From assembly GCA_030280995.1 (NCBI GenBank), contig JASXTE010000014.1:20993650-21057649 (forward strand): 64,000 nucleotides of DNA, written 5' to 3'. This DNA is from Hemileia vastatrix. Its lineage: Eukaryota > Basidiomycota > Pucciniomycetes > Pucciniales > Zaghouaniaceae. Shown here piece by piece: positions 42,851 to 54,127 of this stretch. Position 1 is the first letter of the stretch. Each line of letters starts with the position of its first letter. The notes under the pieces were generated by a model, which had not been told where the DNA came from, did no database searches, and saw only the letters and a program-made list of their open reading frames with translations. A program made the position numbers and the translations under genes.

Positions 42851-43850
42851 TAACAGATTTCTTTGGAAAAAGGTAAATTTTCAATGGATGAAGGCTACCT
42901 CTATTATAGAAGAAAGTTGAGTAATTTTATTGTTATTCCTCCTTCTATGAAAGAAATCATCTTGAAAATTTGTCATGATGACATATTGGCAGGACATTTT
43001 GATCTTGAAAAAACAATTATCAGAATTAAGAATACTGCTTGGTGTCTGAAGACACAAAACTATATGTTGAATCCTGTGATTCTTGCCAGAAATTTAAAAA
43101 ATTAACTGGAAAAAGAGCTGGATTGATGCAACATATTGAATCTCCTGATGCACCATGGCAGATTATAAACATGGAATTTGTAACAAGATTTCCCACTTCT
43201 GGGAAAGACAGTTATAACTCTTGCTAGTTTATTGTGGAAAGATTTAAAAAAATGTGTAAATTCATCCCTACTCACAAGGATGTTTCAACTAAAGAATTAG
43301 CCTTTTTGTGGTGGTCTCATATCCTTAATACTTCTGGTTTCCCAATGGCCATAATCTCTGACAGAGACCCTAAATTTACTTCTGAATTTTGGATGTCTTT
43401 GATGGATTTTTGTGGTTGTGATCTGAAGCTTTCTATTTCCCATCACCCTCACACTGATGGATTAGCTAAAAGAATAATTCATACTTTAGAGGAAATGACA
43501 AGAAGGTATTGTGCCTTTGGCCTTGAGTGCAAAGACAATGACAGGTTCCCTCATGATTGGGTCACCTTACTTCATGGTTTGGAATTTGCTTATAATAGTA
43601 CTGCTCATTCTGTTACTCAGAGAAAGCCTTTTGGGCTCTGGCTTGGATATGTTCCAAATACTCCTGCCCAAATTCTCAATAATAAAATACCTAAATTGGA
43701 TTTACATTCTGGTGTAAAATCTTTTATTCAAATGCAACAAATTTGCAGAAGTCATGCTCAAAAATGTATTGAAAAATCTTTTGAATATGAGAATAAGAGG
43801 TGGGACAAATACTATAAAGAATACACTTTAAGAAGGGTGATGAAGTACTA
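42851..43850 (+). pseudogene. RT3 integrase catalytic region
   Basis: HHCC domain: CHDDILAGHFDLEKT then, after a one-base frameshift near 43040, CDSCQKF. The catalytic core has IINMEFVTRFP (family Asp now Glu), ISDRDPKFTSEFW (second Asp kept) and HHPHTDGLAKRIIH (family Glu now Lys). A TAG lies at about 43226. Two of three catalytic acids are therefore changed, so the enzyme is dead. Confidence 0.85.
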
Positions 43851-44258
43851 ATCTCTACAGCCCACTTCAATTTAAAAGGTAATAAAAAATTAAAAGACCC
43901 ATTTTTAGGTCCATTTGTTTTCATAAGAATGGTTGGTGATAATAAAGTTGAAGTTATCCTGTATTCTCCATATGACAGGAAATATCCTGTTTTTCAAATA
44001 TCTCTTTTGGAACCTTACACATCCAATAGTGATTCATTTCCTAAAAGGAGGGGAAGACCAAAGAAAACCCCTAATGAAATCACTGAAACAGCAGAAATTG
44101 ATAACATTCTAAATGAAAGAATTTTCATTGCTGAGAAAGGTACTGAATACTTATTTCGATTCAAGAATAAATCTTCTGAATATGATTATTGGATTCCTGG
44201 GAAAGAGATATCTAACCTTCCTGCTCTACCAAAGAAATATAAAAATAAAACATTATAG
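43851..44258 (+). pseudogene. RT3 integrase C-terminus with AT-hook-like motif and chromodomain-like tail
   Basis: After a frameshift, GDEVLISTAHF-like and KKLKDPFLGPFVF give the GPY-type module. Next come PVFQISLLEPY, KRRGRPKKTP (an AT-hook core RGRP) and EIDNILNERIF...EYLFRFKNKSSEYDYWIPGKEI, which has the layout of a chromodomain. Chromodomains of chromoviruses target integration to marked chromatin. Confidence 0.7.
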
Positions 44259-44420
44259 CGTTTTTTTTATTATTTTTTAGAGTGAGGAAGTGTCAGCCAG
44301 GCTACTAAACTTACACAGTAAATAATTAATTATTTACTAGAATGGAGATATTCCTTTACCTCTCATTTAATAAGTTATACTTTCTTTATAAATTACTTAT
44401 ACAATTTTAACTAATTAATA

Positions 44421-44618
44421 GGGGGTATCAAAGTTAGAAATCTTCCATTTCAAAATACCTCTTTTTCCCACCAAATCAGCCATGATTATTTTTTAAAATA
44501 GGCCATATTGAGCTCCCAAAACACCTTTTTATTGAGAATGTATTTCAAGTCTGTGTCTTTCTTTTTGTGTTGTGAAATACCTTTAAATTAATTACAAATT
44601 TTTAACTTTGATACCCCC
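44421..44618. mobile_element. MITE with 15-16 bp terminal inverted repeats
   Basis: Ends GGGGGTATCAAAGTT and AACTTTGATACCCCC, TSD TAATA (44416-44420, 44619-44623). The empty site is seen in the 5' LTR of RT3 (near 36479). Superfamily not assigned. Confidence 0.85.
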
Positions 44619-44937
44619 TAATAGGTAAGAATAAGTAAAGATATAATTCTATTGTTTCCTCATATTTTTGATTCTGTGACAGCATCCTCATGACAGCTGA
44701 AGAGAGATCTAAAAATACTAAATATTAAATCAAATATCTTTATTGATATTTTTACATTTAAATTTACAGAAAATTAAAACAAATCAAATAAAATGTAAAT
44801 ATACAGATAAATACTGTTTTTGGGTACATTCTTTATAGAACAACTGTAATTATTTGAAACTTTTAATTGTGGAATTGTTTTTTGTCTGATACCCATGTAT
44901 ATATAATTTTGATTCTGTATTTTCTCTCCTTTTTGCC

Positions 44938-44946
44938 TATATAAGG
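44938..44946 (+). promoter_or_regulatory. Probable TATA box in the RT3 3' LTR
   Basis: TATATAAGG, matching 36793-36801. Confidence 0.55.
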
Positions 44947-45224
44947 CCTATCAATCTGGCTGTTTTTGTTCATTCCATTCTTACTTTACAAATTTTATTA
45001 TATACACACTAATCACATATATTACTACTGTTACTACCTTAGTATTTACATTTGAGTACTTCTAAGATTTTAAAGTAATAATAGTAATAATTCTTTACCT
45101 TTTTATTGAGTACTAAACTATAAAGATAAAAAATATGTACCTCTTTTGAATTCTCGAGTTTTCCCCACCTTTCATTGCCGTTGGACTGCCATAAAATCTT
45201 CTAGACCAAAAGCACCTCTTGACA

Positions 45225-46185
45225 ATATCTGGGAGGTGGTTCTAGTTGGGGAAGAAGTGGTATTGTGAAATAGTAGAAAGAATATTAAATTGGTGGTTGA
45301 AAAGATGAAGGAATTAATTCAAAGAAAAGTAGATGAAAAAATTTTGAAATAGAAAAAGAAAAGAAAAAAGAAAGAGAAATTTGTATATAGTTATCTCTTT
45401 AATATTCATTAATTTTGATGTTTTATTTTTTGTGTTGAAAATTATTTGTTTTAAGGAAAAGAAGAATTTTAAATTTTTAGAAGAAGAACAAAGATAATTT
45501 TGAAAATTTTATTTTATTTTTTTAATTTTTTTTTGTTTTAAACTTTTAATTTTACTAGTTTTAATGAAAAGAAAAGAGAAAAAGGAAAGAAGAAAAAAAA
45601 TTTTTTAAAAAGAAAATTTTTATGAGAGTAAAATAAAAGATGCATAATAAAAAATAAAATTTTTATAGGATAAGATAAATTGAAAAAAATAAAAAATAAA
45701 AAATTATTTGGATTTGCCAGTAAAAAGAAAGTTTTTGCTTGTATTGTTAAGATGTTGATCTTTTGAGAATTGTTTGATTTAGGAAAAAAGAGAAAATGAA
45801 AAATGAAAAATAAAATTTTGAGTTTTTAAGATTGAAAAAATTGAATTGATATTGAAGTGAAGTTTTGAAAATTAAAATAGAAACAATTGATAAGAAAAAA
45901 GGAAACATAATTTTATTTAGTAAGGTTTAGAGAAACAGAAATTTTGTTTTTGTTTTATTTAATTTATTTTTAATTTATTTTTTTTCTTTTTTTTATTTGA
46001 GTTTGGCTTTAATTTTTTTAAGTATTTAGAATATTTTACAAAAGAAATAATTTAAAATTTGAAATTGATTTATACAAAAACAAAAAGAAAAAGAAAAGAA
46101 AGAAAAGGTTTAAAAAGATTTCAAGGAAAGATAAATTAAATTTAGGGTTTAGGTTTCTTAGGATATTATATGTGAAAAAATTTTA
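45225..46185. other. AT-rich DNA, purine/pyrimidine low complexity
   Basis: A/G-rich runs (45340-45680) and T-rich runs; no gene seen. It may be the 3' noncoding part of RT4, since it directly follows that pol relic in the minus direction. Confidence 0.5.
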
Positions 46186-47520
46186 AAATTTCAGAAAAGT
46201 TTGAAACTTTGATGGCAGTTTCCCAAGATGTTTTACTTGAGCCTTCAAGGTAGCCTTCCCATTCCATAACAAAAGGCCAACTTACTTCCCACTCTAGATG
46301 ATCTTCTACTTTGACCATTTCCAGAAGGGGTTGGTTCTTGCTTGGGTATATTTCTTGAGCAAGTTCCAGAAGAGATACCTGAAAAAAAGGGTGAATTGAT
46401 TTAAATATTAAAGGTAACTTGAGTTGAAATGCATTTTTAGAAACTTCTGCATCAATTTCATATGGCCCTAAGCTCTTTTCTGATAATTTTCTTGATGTTT
46501 GATTTGTTCAAATATTCTTAGAGTTGAGAGATACTTTCTCCGCTTTTTTAAATTGTGGAGCAGATTATCAATGTTTGTTGGCCTGTTCCTTATATCTTTG
46601 ATTCTCTGCCTCAAGGTTAGATTGGAGTTTTACTTGAAGTTGTGAAATGGCTTGAAGATAATGTTCAGCAGGATAATCAATTCCTACATGAATAAAATTG
46701 AATAAAGGATGTTTTTCATAGATTATTTTGAAAGGAGATTGCTTTTTTAAGGAACATGTCAAGATTTTGTAAGAGAATTGGCCAATGGTAACCATGTGGT
46801 CCAATATTCTTGTTGGTAGTTGACATTTGATCAAAGATATTGTTTGAGGATTTGGTTGTTTCTTTTGGTTTGCCTGCTGGTTTAAGGATGATAAGAAGTT
46901 TAAAGATTCCTCATTATATTTAGGTGTTGACAAATTTGAGTCCAGAAAGTGGAGAAAAACAGGGAACCTCTATCTGAAATAATATCAGTGGGTAATCCAT
47001 GTTTATATAATACAAATTCTAGAAATAATTTAGCTAAATCTTCTGCAGTTGCACCAGTCATAGGTTTACTAAAAATAGAAATTTTAAAGAATCTATCAAC
47101 TATGGCTAATATAGCATTGAAGTTATCTGATGGCGTTAATTGAGAAATGAAATGCATCAAAAGTGATTCCCATGTTTTAGAGGGAATAGGAAGTTTTTGA
47201 AGCAACCCATACTTCCTATGTTGAGGTACCTTTTCCTATTACATTCATAACAGGCTTTTATATAGGCCTTAATTTCTCTTGTCATTCCTGGCAAGAAGAA
47301 ATCCCTTGCTATTAGCTGGTAGGTTACCAACCCCATAATGACCATCTAATGGAGAATCTTTTCTACTATTAAAAATCCATAACTTTATATCCTTATTGTC
47401 CAGTATGACTACTCTATCTTCAAAGACTAACAGACATGATTTGATACTGAATCTCTTGCCCCCTTTCTTTGAGAGTACTTTGTCTTTAATCTCCAAACAG
47501 TAATTATCCTTTGATTGAGA
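46186..47520 (-). pseudogene. RT4: chromovirus integrase relic
   Basis: Minus-strand pol fragment from a fifth LTR-retroelement family. In order: GHYGVGNLPANSKGFLLARND and RDFFLPGMTREIKAYIKACYECNRKR (HHCC region), FISQLTPSDNFNAILAIVDRFFKISIF and LYKHGLPTDIISDRGSLFFSTFW (catalytic core), a region with QLPTRILDHMVTIGQFSYK, then KSLGPYEIDAEVSKNAFQLKL, FFQVSLLEL and VMEWEGYLEGSSKTSWET. The last is a chromodomain-type motif (W-x-G-Y, then W-E). Frames change near 47200, 46920 and 46560. The element continues neither way: RT1-B's LTR begins at 47675. Confidence 0.75.
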
Positions 47521-47674
47521 TTCTTAAATGTTGGATAGTGAATTTTGAATTGATTGTATTTACATCAAATTAAGTTGATGAGTTTTTCACATTGATTTGT
47601 TAAAGATTGATTTCACATTTTCTGGATTCTTTTCAGCAAATCCCTCCCCCTGCTTTAGATAAATGTTCTCCTGA

Positions 47675-48776
47675 TGTAAACAATCCTATAGTACTAGCAA
47701 TAGGCCTTGACCAAGGGAGTTGGAGTAAAACTGGAGAGAAAAACCCCTGTCCCTTTGAGAAATACCAGGTGAGATTTATTTGATACAGCAAATTAGAGAC
47801 TGTTACTATACCCCTTCCAACACACTTCTTGACTGCTTTACAAGTCAAGACAGTAGCTAAAAGCAGACCATTGGTAACAAAAGAAGCAGAAACCTGAAAT
47901 TCAGAAAGATCCACACCAGAAACCAAAACACTGTGCACTTTTTTCACAGAAAACAGCAATAATACTTGATGCAGGTTGCAAAGCTACACCAGAGAAACCA
48001 GTTGCCAAAGTTGAGTTAAATGAAGTACTAGCCTTGCAAAAAACACAGTTAATTGTGGCCAAAAAAACAGTGAAAGCTGAGTGAGAAACAATGATATAAC
48101 TATCAGATGGTGGTATCATAATTAAGGTTGCCCCAAACTGTCCTCTTTTAGTATGTACACACAGACCACCCATCTAAAAATCCATGCCAAGCAACAAATT
48201 TGGCGCTTTTGAAAGCCAAATTGAATAAAAACCCTCTAGAAACGCTCCCCAGCCTTCTATAACCAAGGCAGGTGGGCCACCCAACAACAGGCGGCCCCCA
48301 CCTAGAGACAGCCAGACCTCCCTGAATCAAGAAAATCACTAAAAACCTCCAATAAAGCCAAAATACTTGGAAAAATCCACCATGACTACTAAAACCCTTA
48401 AAACACAAAATTAAGCTATGAAACATTGAGACATAAAATATAGAGCCAAATTAGCTCTACTTAATGATACTAAGCACTTAAACCTAACACTTAAGGTTAA
48501 CCTGTAAAACACAAAAAAAAAATTAAACAGCTATCTTTTAGAAATGAAAAGTGAGTAAATGACCCCTTAGAGCTTGGAATATGAAAAATATTATTGCGAC
48601 ATCAAATATAGAGAAAAGCCGGGGCTATCCAATGGTAGTACTCACATATCCATAGTACCAATATTCACTGAATAAATGCCAAAATACACCTAATTCTTCA
48701 ACCAATGTCAACTAAGACATACAAAAACAGCGCCATACAGACCAACAAAGGCCTCTGCCAATGTTGGAAGACCACA
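47675..48776 (-). mobile_element. 3' LTR of RT1-B
   Basis: 1102 bp, minus-strand start TGTGGTCTTCCAACATTGG at 48776, end TTGTTTACA at 47675. Preceded (minus direction) by the purine tract AGGAAGGAAGA at 48777-48787. Confidence 0.9.
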
Positions 48777-48824
48777 TCTTCCTTCCTATTCATAATTTCC
48801 ACATTCTTCTTCATCAGATCCACC

Positions 48825-49464
48825 AAGTTCAGCTTTCTTTCAAAATCTGCCTCTGACATGGGCCCTTTCCAATAATGCATTGAAAACAATCTAATCTGCA
48901 CTATCACACCACCAGCTCATCCATACAGAACCTCCTGTGATGTCTTCCAATCCAGAAAAAAGACTTGCTTCAGACCTGGTCCATTATCATCTTCAACAGC
49001 TTCACCTCCACTTCAAGCTGGTCCATCTTCCACCAGTACCAAAAGATTCAGGCCATCCATCCTGATACCCATATTGTTCAACAGACTACACCCTACAAAA
49101 AAGAGTGCCAAAACCACTATAGCAACCACTTCCACCATGCTTGGTCCATCTGATGGCAAACAAAAAACCTTTTATACCTTCCTTCTACTTTTAAAACAGA
49201 TTACTTCTCAGTTCCTCCATCTTCTGACAGTGATGATGACAATGTATGATCTATTGAACAACCAACACCTAACCACCCGCCATTAAGGCCAAGTTCCAAC
49301 AACACTCCTCTGAACAAAAACACCTTCTACTAAACTACATCCAATCCACTCCTGCTAAAAATCCACAGGACCTTGAGAAAAGGAAACACCTCATCCACCA
49401 GTTCAAGACTAATGCTGAAAACTTTGTTTCTTCTCTTGATTCTCTTCTGCCACTTGACTCTTGA
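48825..49464 (+). pseudogene. RT1-B antisense asA, decayed
   Basis: Plus-strand relic of asA, antisense to RT1-B. The start codon is AAG (48825-48827) instead of ATG, the intron donor is GC rather than GT, and a TGA at 49247-49249 replaces a Gly codon of RT1-C (AATGTAGGA to AATGTATGA). The Cys pattern is partly kept (SCDVFQSRKKTCFRPG; Cys of the second half is now Phe). The C-terminal helix LNYIQSTPAKNPQDLEKRKHLIHQF is recognisable. It shows what neutral decay looks like, in contrast to the open copies in RT1-C and RT1-P. Confidence 0.75.
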
Positions 49465-50123
49465 TTGAACTTTTTGACTTAGAAATGAAATTCTTGACCA
49501 CTCTCCAGACTTCCTGAATGTAGCCAATCATAAGAAATTCCTCAGTTTACAGTCTTGGGGGACTCATCCTCAGTTTTAAGTCTTGGGGGACTAACAGCCC
49601 TCATTTTATAGTCTTCGGGGACTCAAAGCCCTCAGTTTATAGTCTTGGGGGACTCAAAACCTAAACCATAAAGACAAAACCAGAGATCAAACCATTAAAG
49701 ACTAAAAAATTAAACTAAAATTCTGAGGTAGCTGTTCTACAGAGAAGCCAGCTCATCAGTTACCCCCACACTTGCCTTAACTAAATTCAGAGACTCCCCC
49801 TTTGGATGCCCTCTGCCAGAATCACACCAACACCACATTATCAGTTTATAGTCCTGAGGGACTCAACTATCAAACCATCCTCAGTTTATAGTCTTGGGGG
49901 GCTATACAATTCTTCAGTTGAAACTCTTGACGTACTGACCATAATTTTCAGTTTAAAGTCTCGATGGACTTTTCACACTTTGCATAAAAATACAGAGCCA
50001 ATTCCATGCACAATATTCCACAACCACCCTACTGAACTTCCACTTTCTCTTCATCATCTACCCATCACTGTTAAAAAATTTTCTTTTATCTCTTTTCTCT
50101 TAATAGTTGTCCCATCACAGATC
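49465..50123 (-). repeat. RT1-B module array between asA and asB
   Basis: AGTTTA-type modules at about 49540, 49571, 49598, 49628, 49840, 49876 and 49948 (for example CAGTTTATAGTCTTGGGGGACT), plus the decayed hairpin GAGGTAGCTGTTCTAC...CAGTTACCCCC (49725-49766). Same order as in RT1-C. Confidence 0.8.
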
Positions 50124-51606
50124 ATGTCCAGATCCCCAGATTTTGACCCATGAGACCTTCCTTGTTTCACTGCTCCCAAGGACTATGCTTGCAAACATTG
50201 TATCCACATGTGCAGACATTGCACTTTCACTCTTCGAACTCCTGAAGCCAAACTATAAAACAGCCCCTGTGATTCTTGCAACTCCAAAAATAAAAAATGT
50301 GATAGAGACCCCAATTATCCTATACCACCACCTTCACCTTCACACAAATACATCTCTAGATCTCCTACCTGATCCCCAGAACTTTGTCCTGCTACTTCTT
50401 CTTTATCTTCAGCTCCATCCAGAAGATCATGCTGCTCCGTCCCCAGAACACTCTCCAAAAGACCTGCTTTTTCATCTCAAGAGATATCCTTTATCTCAGC
50501 AAATTCAGCTAAAAAAGCTTCAAAATCAGCTCCAAGGCTGCTAGATTGCCTCCAGGAGGCCCCCCTGCCCTACTAGGAAGCAAAAATAAGCTCAAAACCT
50601 TCAAAATCAGCCAGAAAACAGCTAAATTCCGCCAGCAAACACCAATAACACCACACAACAACCTCCTAGTGATCCCAGAGAAATGGGCTCAACAATTTCT
50701 TCATCAAAAAATTCCAAAAATTTGAAAACTTCTAGAAGACCTGCCGTATGACCTCAAGAAGACACCAGAGCACCAAACACTTCTTCGAGACAAAAATCTC
50801 CCTCTCAAACAAGAATAATCAACTACACCTCTCCTTTTCCAGCCAATTACTCATCTGACAGTAAAATATCTTCCATATCTTCATCCAGAAGATCCCAATC
50901 CACTTCCAGGCCACCTTCTCCTTCTTGATCCTACAACCAGACTGGTACTCCACCACCAGTATCCAACCAAACTGATCCAAGCAACAATAACTGCTCTGCT
51001 GCTCCAACTAGGCCACAGGAACATTCTCATTATAGTTCATATCCTCAACACCATTTAGAGGATGAACATGAAAATCCATACCTCCATCTGGTTGATCCTC
51101 CTACTACATTTATTCTAAATCCTTCAAAACTCCAGATTCCGGCCGCATACAAATTTGATGAGCTTCCAATCTTTAAGTAAAAAATTAATAAATTCAATTT
51201 CTTCAACAGAAAACAATTACTGATCCAATTCTTCTGTTTAGTTGGAACCACACCTCCTGAAACTGCTATTGGGATTGGCCAACCTCTAGAAACCACATTG
51301 ACACTGGATTATGCCAATATGAAGAAACACCTAAGTATGATGTGTTCAAACATGCTTAAGAAGTTTGCACTTCATGTTCTATTGAATGAATTTGAGAAGA
51401 ACCTGAGGAAACAACCTCTTTATGACCACTAGAAGATGTCTAGAATAATTAAGCACAACTTCCAACACTCCATCCCAGCCTCTTCTACTTCTACCCAAAA
51501 ATTACCTTCTAATCTGGCTCATGACCATTACAATCCATACACTCTGTCAAGCCGCCTACACCACAAGGAACACAGTTCTTCCTCCAATCCCAACAAAAAA
51601 CAAAAA
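50124..51606 (+). pseudogene. RT1-B antisense asB, decayed
   Basis: Plus-strand asB relic beginning ATG at 50124 (MSRSPDFDP), interrupted by TGA at 50151-50153 and by later stops. The cysteine cluster is visible: CKHCIHMCRHC, then a 15-residue gap and CDSCNSKNKKC, the spacing of asB in RT1-C. After it the frame stays in phase (NYPIPPPSPSHKYISRSP), which exposes a 1-nt deletion in the RT1-C copy. Donor GT of the 3' intron is TT (near 51176); the acceptor is kept. The last exon has LDYANMKKHLSMMCSNMLKKF and ends NPNKKQK. Confidence 0.75.
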
Positions 51607-51665
51607 AAATTATTTTTTTTTATTTATTTTATTTTATTTTTTATTTTTTTTTATTTTTTTTTTTA
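51601..51665. repeat. Poly-T low-complexity tract
   Basis: T runs broken by A, immediately after the asB end. Same place as the T tract in RT1-C (61411-61422). Confidence 0.85.
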
Positions 51666-51805
51666 CTGATTATTATTTAAACTACTAACATACTAAAAAA
51701 AAACTTAAAAATAATTAAACAAAATCTCCCAACAAAATATTAGAGCTGAAAAATTAAAATGAAATGGATAATAATAAGATGAAATAAATAATAATTACAA
51801 ATCGT

Positions 51806-52875
51806 ATCCCCCAGCCAATTGATGAGCTGATCCCCTGATACCTTACTCACATCCAAGTGCACCTTGATGTGGATACACCATTAAATAATTTTTAAATGAG
51901 TTGAGATAAAAATAAATTAAGAAAAATAATATCAATAAAGATAATATGAAATGAGGAGAAATTAAAGTAAATAATAAAAAAATGAGATAAGGATAAAAAA
52001 GAAAATAGCATTGCCAGGCCAATTGATGAGCCTTTCCCCACCAATGCTTGCCCACATCCAGGTGACCCTGATGTGATGACAACATATAATTTAATTTTGT
52101 GATTTTTTCAATCTTTACATCCTAATAACCCCCATAAAAAATTTAAAGGAAAAAAATAGAAAAAAGAAAATAATCTAAAACCAATATCTAACACAACCAT
52201 ATATACAAAAATAAAAGAAAGAAAAAGAAAAAGTACAGCTCCATAGAAAGTCCAGTCCAAGGAAATGATCACTCGGTGGGCTCCCTCCAATAATTAAAAA
52301 TGATGGGAGACCACCAATCCAAATAGACCAAATAAGCCTGTCCCAAGTCAGCTTAAAGTCATAGTGGATTTGAAGCCTGAATAAAAAAACTAGAACTAGG
52401 ATTCAACTAGGACAAACAAAATACTTGAAACAGAAATTATGGGGTAAATGCTCTACAGAGCAGCCAGCTCATCAATTACCCCCACACTTTCCAAAATAAA
52501 ATCTAGAATCCCCCCCTGGGTACCTTCTAACAAAAACACAACATCAAGCACAATAAACCAAAACCAATAAGCGTGAAGTTTCCATCACTTGAAGACCAAA
52601 AGAGCTTCCAGTTTTAAGTCATAGAGGACCAAAACCTGTGAAAAGAAACCAATACTGGGGTTCAACAAAATTGAGAGAAGGGGTTGGAAACAGACAATCT
52701 GGGGTAACTGTTTTACAGAGAAGCCAGCTCATCAGTTACCCCTAAACTTGCCAAGATCAAATCTAGAAGCCCCACCCATGGGTACCTTCTAACAAAAAAA
52801 GTTTCCAACAAAACAGATGCACAGCATCACCAAAATCTAAAATTTAAAGAATGGTCCATAGCTTATCCTCATTGT
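51806..52875 (-). repeat. RT1-B structural cassette
   Basis: Two near-palindromes (CATCCAAGTGCACCTTGATG at 51851-51870 and a weaker copy near 52053-52074), the GATCACTCGGTGGGCTCCC hairpin (52267-52320), modules at 52346 and 52608, GGGGTAA-type hairpins at 52440-52483 and 52692-52742, and a CCTC-type module at 52858 marking the end of pol. Confidence 0.8.
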
Positions 52876-54127
52876 GGAGTCAATCTTCTTCACTTTTAGT
52901 TCCTCTTGCATAAAATCTCTTCACCTGATCAGCAGCCACTCTCTTCTTTAAAACTTCACCATCTAACTACTCCAAAACATAAGAACCTCCAGAAACCTGA
53001 GATCTGACTCTGTAAGGTCCATTCCATCTGCCAGCAAACATTTTTCCCCACTGACTCTCCAAACTTCTATCACTATGCAATATAGGGGGTGGACTTGCTA
53101 GCAAGTCCTCAACCTGAACTCAGATGGAACTCAGATGGAACTCATACTGAACTCATACTGAAACCATACTTAACTCTACTTAAACACCCACCTAAAACTG
53201 TTCTTCTGAGTGGCTTGTATGGTTCCTTCATCAATAGCTCAATGTGTGTTCAATCTATGGTGAGTTTGGGTCCAAGGTTGCGGACTTGCTACCAAGTCCT
53301 CCCCCCAATTTGTGTGGCATATTACACACCAAAATGTAACAACCAGGTATCAAGGGATTCCTGAGTATATGAGCCAACTTCTTTTCACAGTATCTGACTG
53401 ATTGATTTCTTATATTCATCATTCTAGAGTATGCCTTCTCTTGAAATTCCTCTCTACATTCCAACTGTTGCATCCTGGCACAGAGAAAATCTTCTGTTGA
53501 GCATACATCATCCCAATTAATTCCAAGATAAGAGAAAGCTTTCAAATCCACTGGTAAAACAGTGTTCTGCTCAAATATTAACTCATAATGAGAATAGCCA
53601 GTTGTCCCTTTCACAGTGACCCTATCAGCAAATAATACCAAGGGTAAATAATGCCTCCACTTTTCAGCACTATCTTCACACATCTTTACCAAAGAATTCT
53701 TGATAACTTGATGGCCTCTTTCAACCATTTCTTCAGCTTCAGGATAATAAGGTGTAGCCACTCTAGCTTTAGAGCCAATACTTTCCACAGCTTCTTTGAA
53801 TTCAGCTCCAAAATCAGGCCCACCATCAACAGTTACCAACTTCATTAACCCATATCTGAACACCCATTCCTTCTTCAAAAACTATGCCACATTTTTGGAA
53901 GTCAAATCAACCAGAGGCAGTGCCTCAACCCAACCAGACAAATCATCACTGGAAACAATCAAGTATATATACCTTCCCTCTTTGATATGGACAGCATCTA
54001 AACTGAATCTTCCAAACACAGTTGTTTCACCAGTAGCACGGCTAACTTCTTTAGGTTTCAAGTGAATTCTTATTTTAAATTCTTCACAAGATTGAACCCA
54101 ACCCTTTACAGCCAATTTCATACCTGG
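52876..54127 (-). pseudogene. RT1-B integrase, split by a CACTA-like element
   Basis: Catalytic part of integrase. SLDAVHIKEGRYIYL, VTVDGGPDFGAEF and PYYPEAEEMVERGHQ keep all three acids. A stop lies at the FKNYATF position (about 53880). The C-terminal part is interrupted at 53071-53319 by the CACTA-like element; the downstream remnant (52876-53070) keeps SLESQWGK-type and WNGP-type motifs. The CxxC of the zinc domain reads CEEF, so the zinc site is damaged. Confidence 0.8.
53071..53319. mobile_element. CACTA-like non-autonomous DNA element 2
   Basis: 249 bp, begins CACTATGCAATATAGGGGG, with a 3-bp TSD TAT (53068-53070, 53320-53322). The empty site is seen in RT1-C near 62790. Subterminal GGACTTGCTAGCAAGTCC on the left is perfect; the right copy has one change. 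Internal repeats of CTCAGATGGAA relate it to element 1. No transposase. Confidence 0.8.

Larger units (their letters stand above)
36350..45224 (+). mobile_element. RT3: full-length Ty3/gypsy chromovirus-type element
   Basis: Plus-strand element flanked by a perfect 5-bp TSD ATATC (36345-36349, 45225-45229). LTRs at 36350-37079 and 44291-45224, order gag, protease, RT, RNase H, integrase, chromodomain-like tail. The RT-RNase H-integrase block (KTPNRHTFRWQLAVQEYKG, HHPHTDG) is of a type I recognise as abundant in rust genomes. Many stops and frameshifts, so inactive. The LTR family is distinct from RT1, RT2 and LTR-X. Confidence 0.9.
44291..45224 (+). mobile_element. 3' LTR of RT3
   Basis: 934 bp; the excess over the 5' LTR is largely a 198-bp MITE plus its TSD. 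A purine-rich AGAGTGAGGAAG directly precedes it as PPT. Confidence 0.9.
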
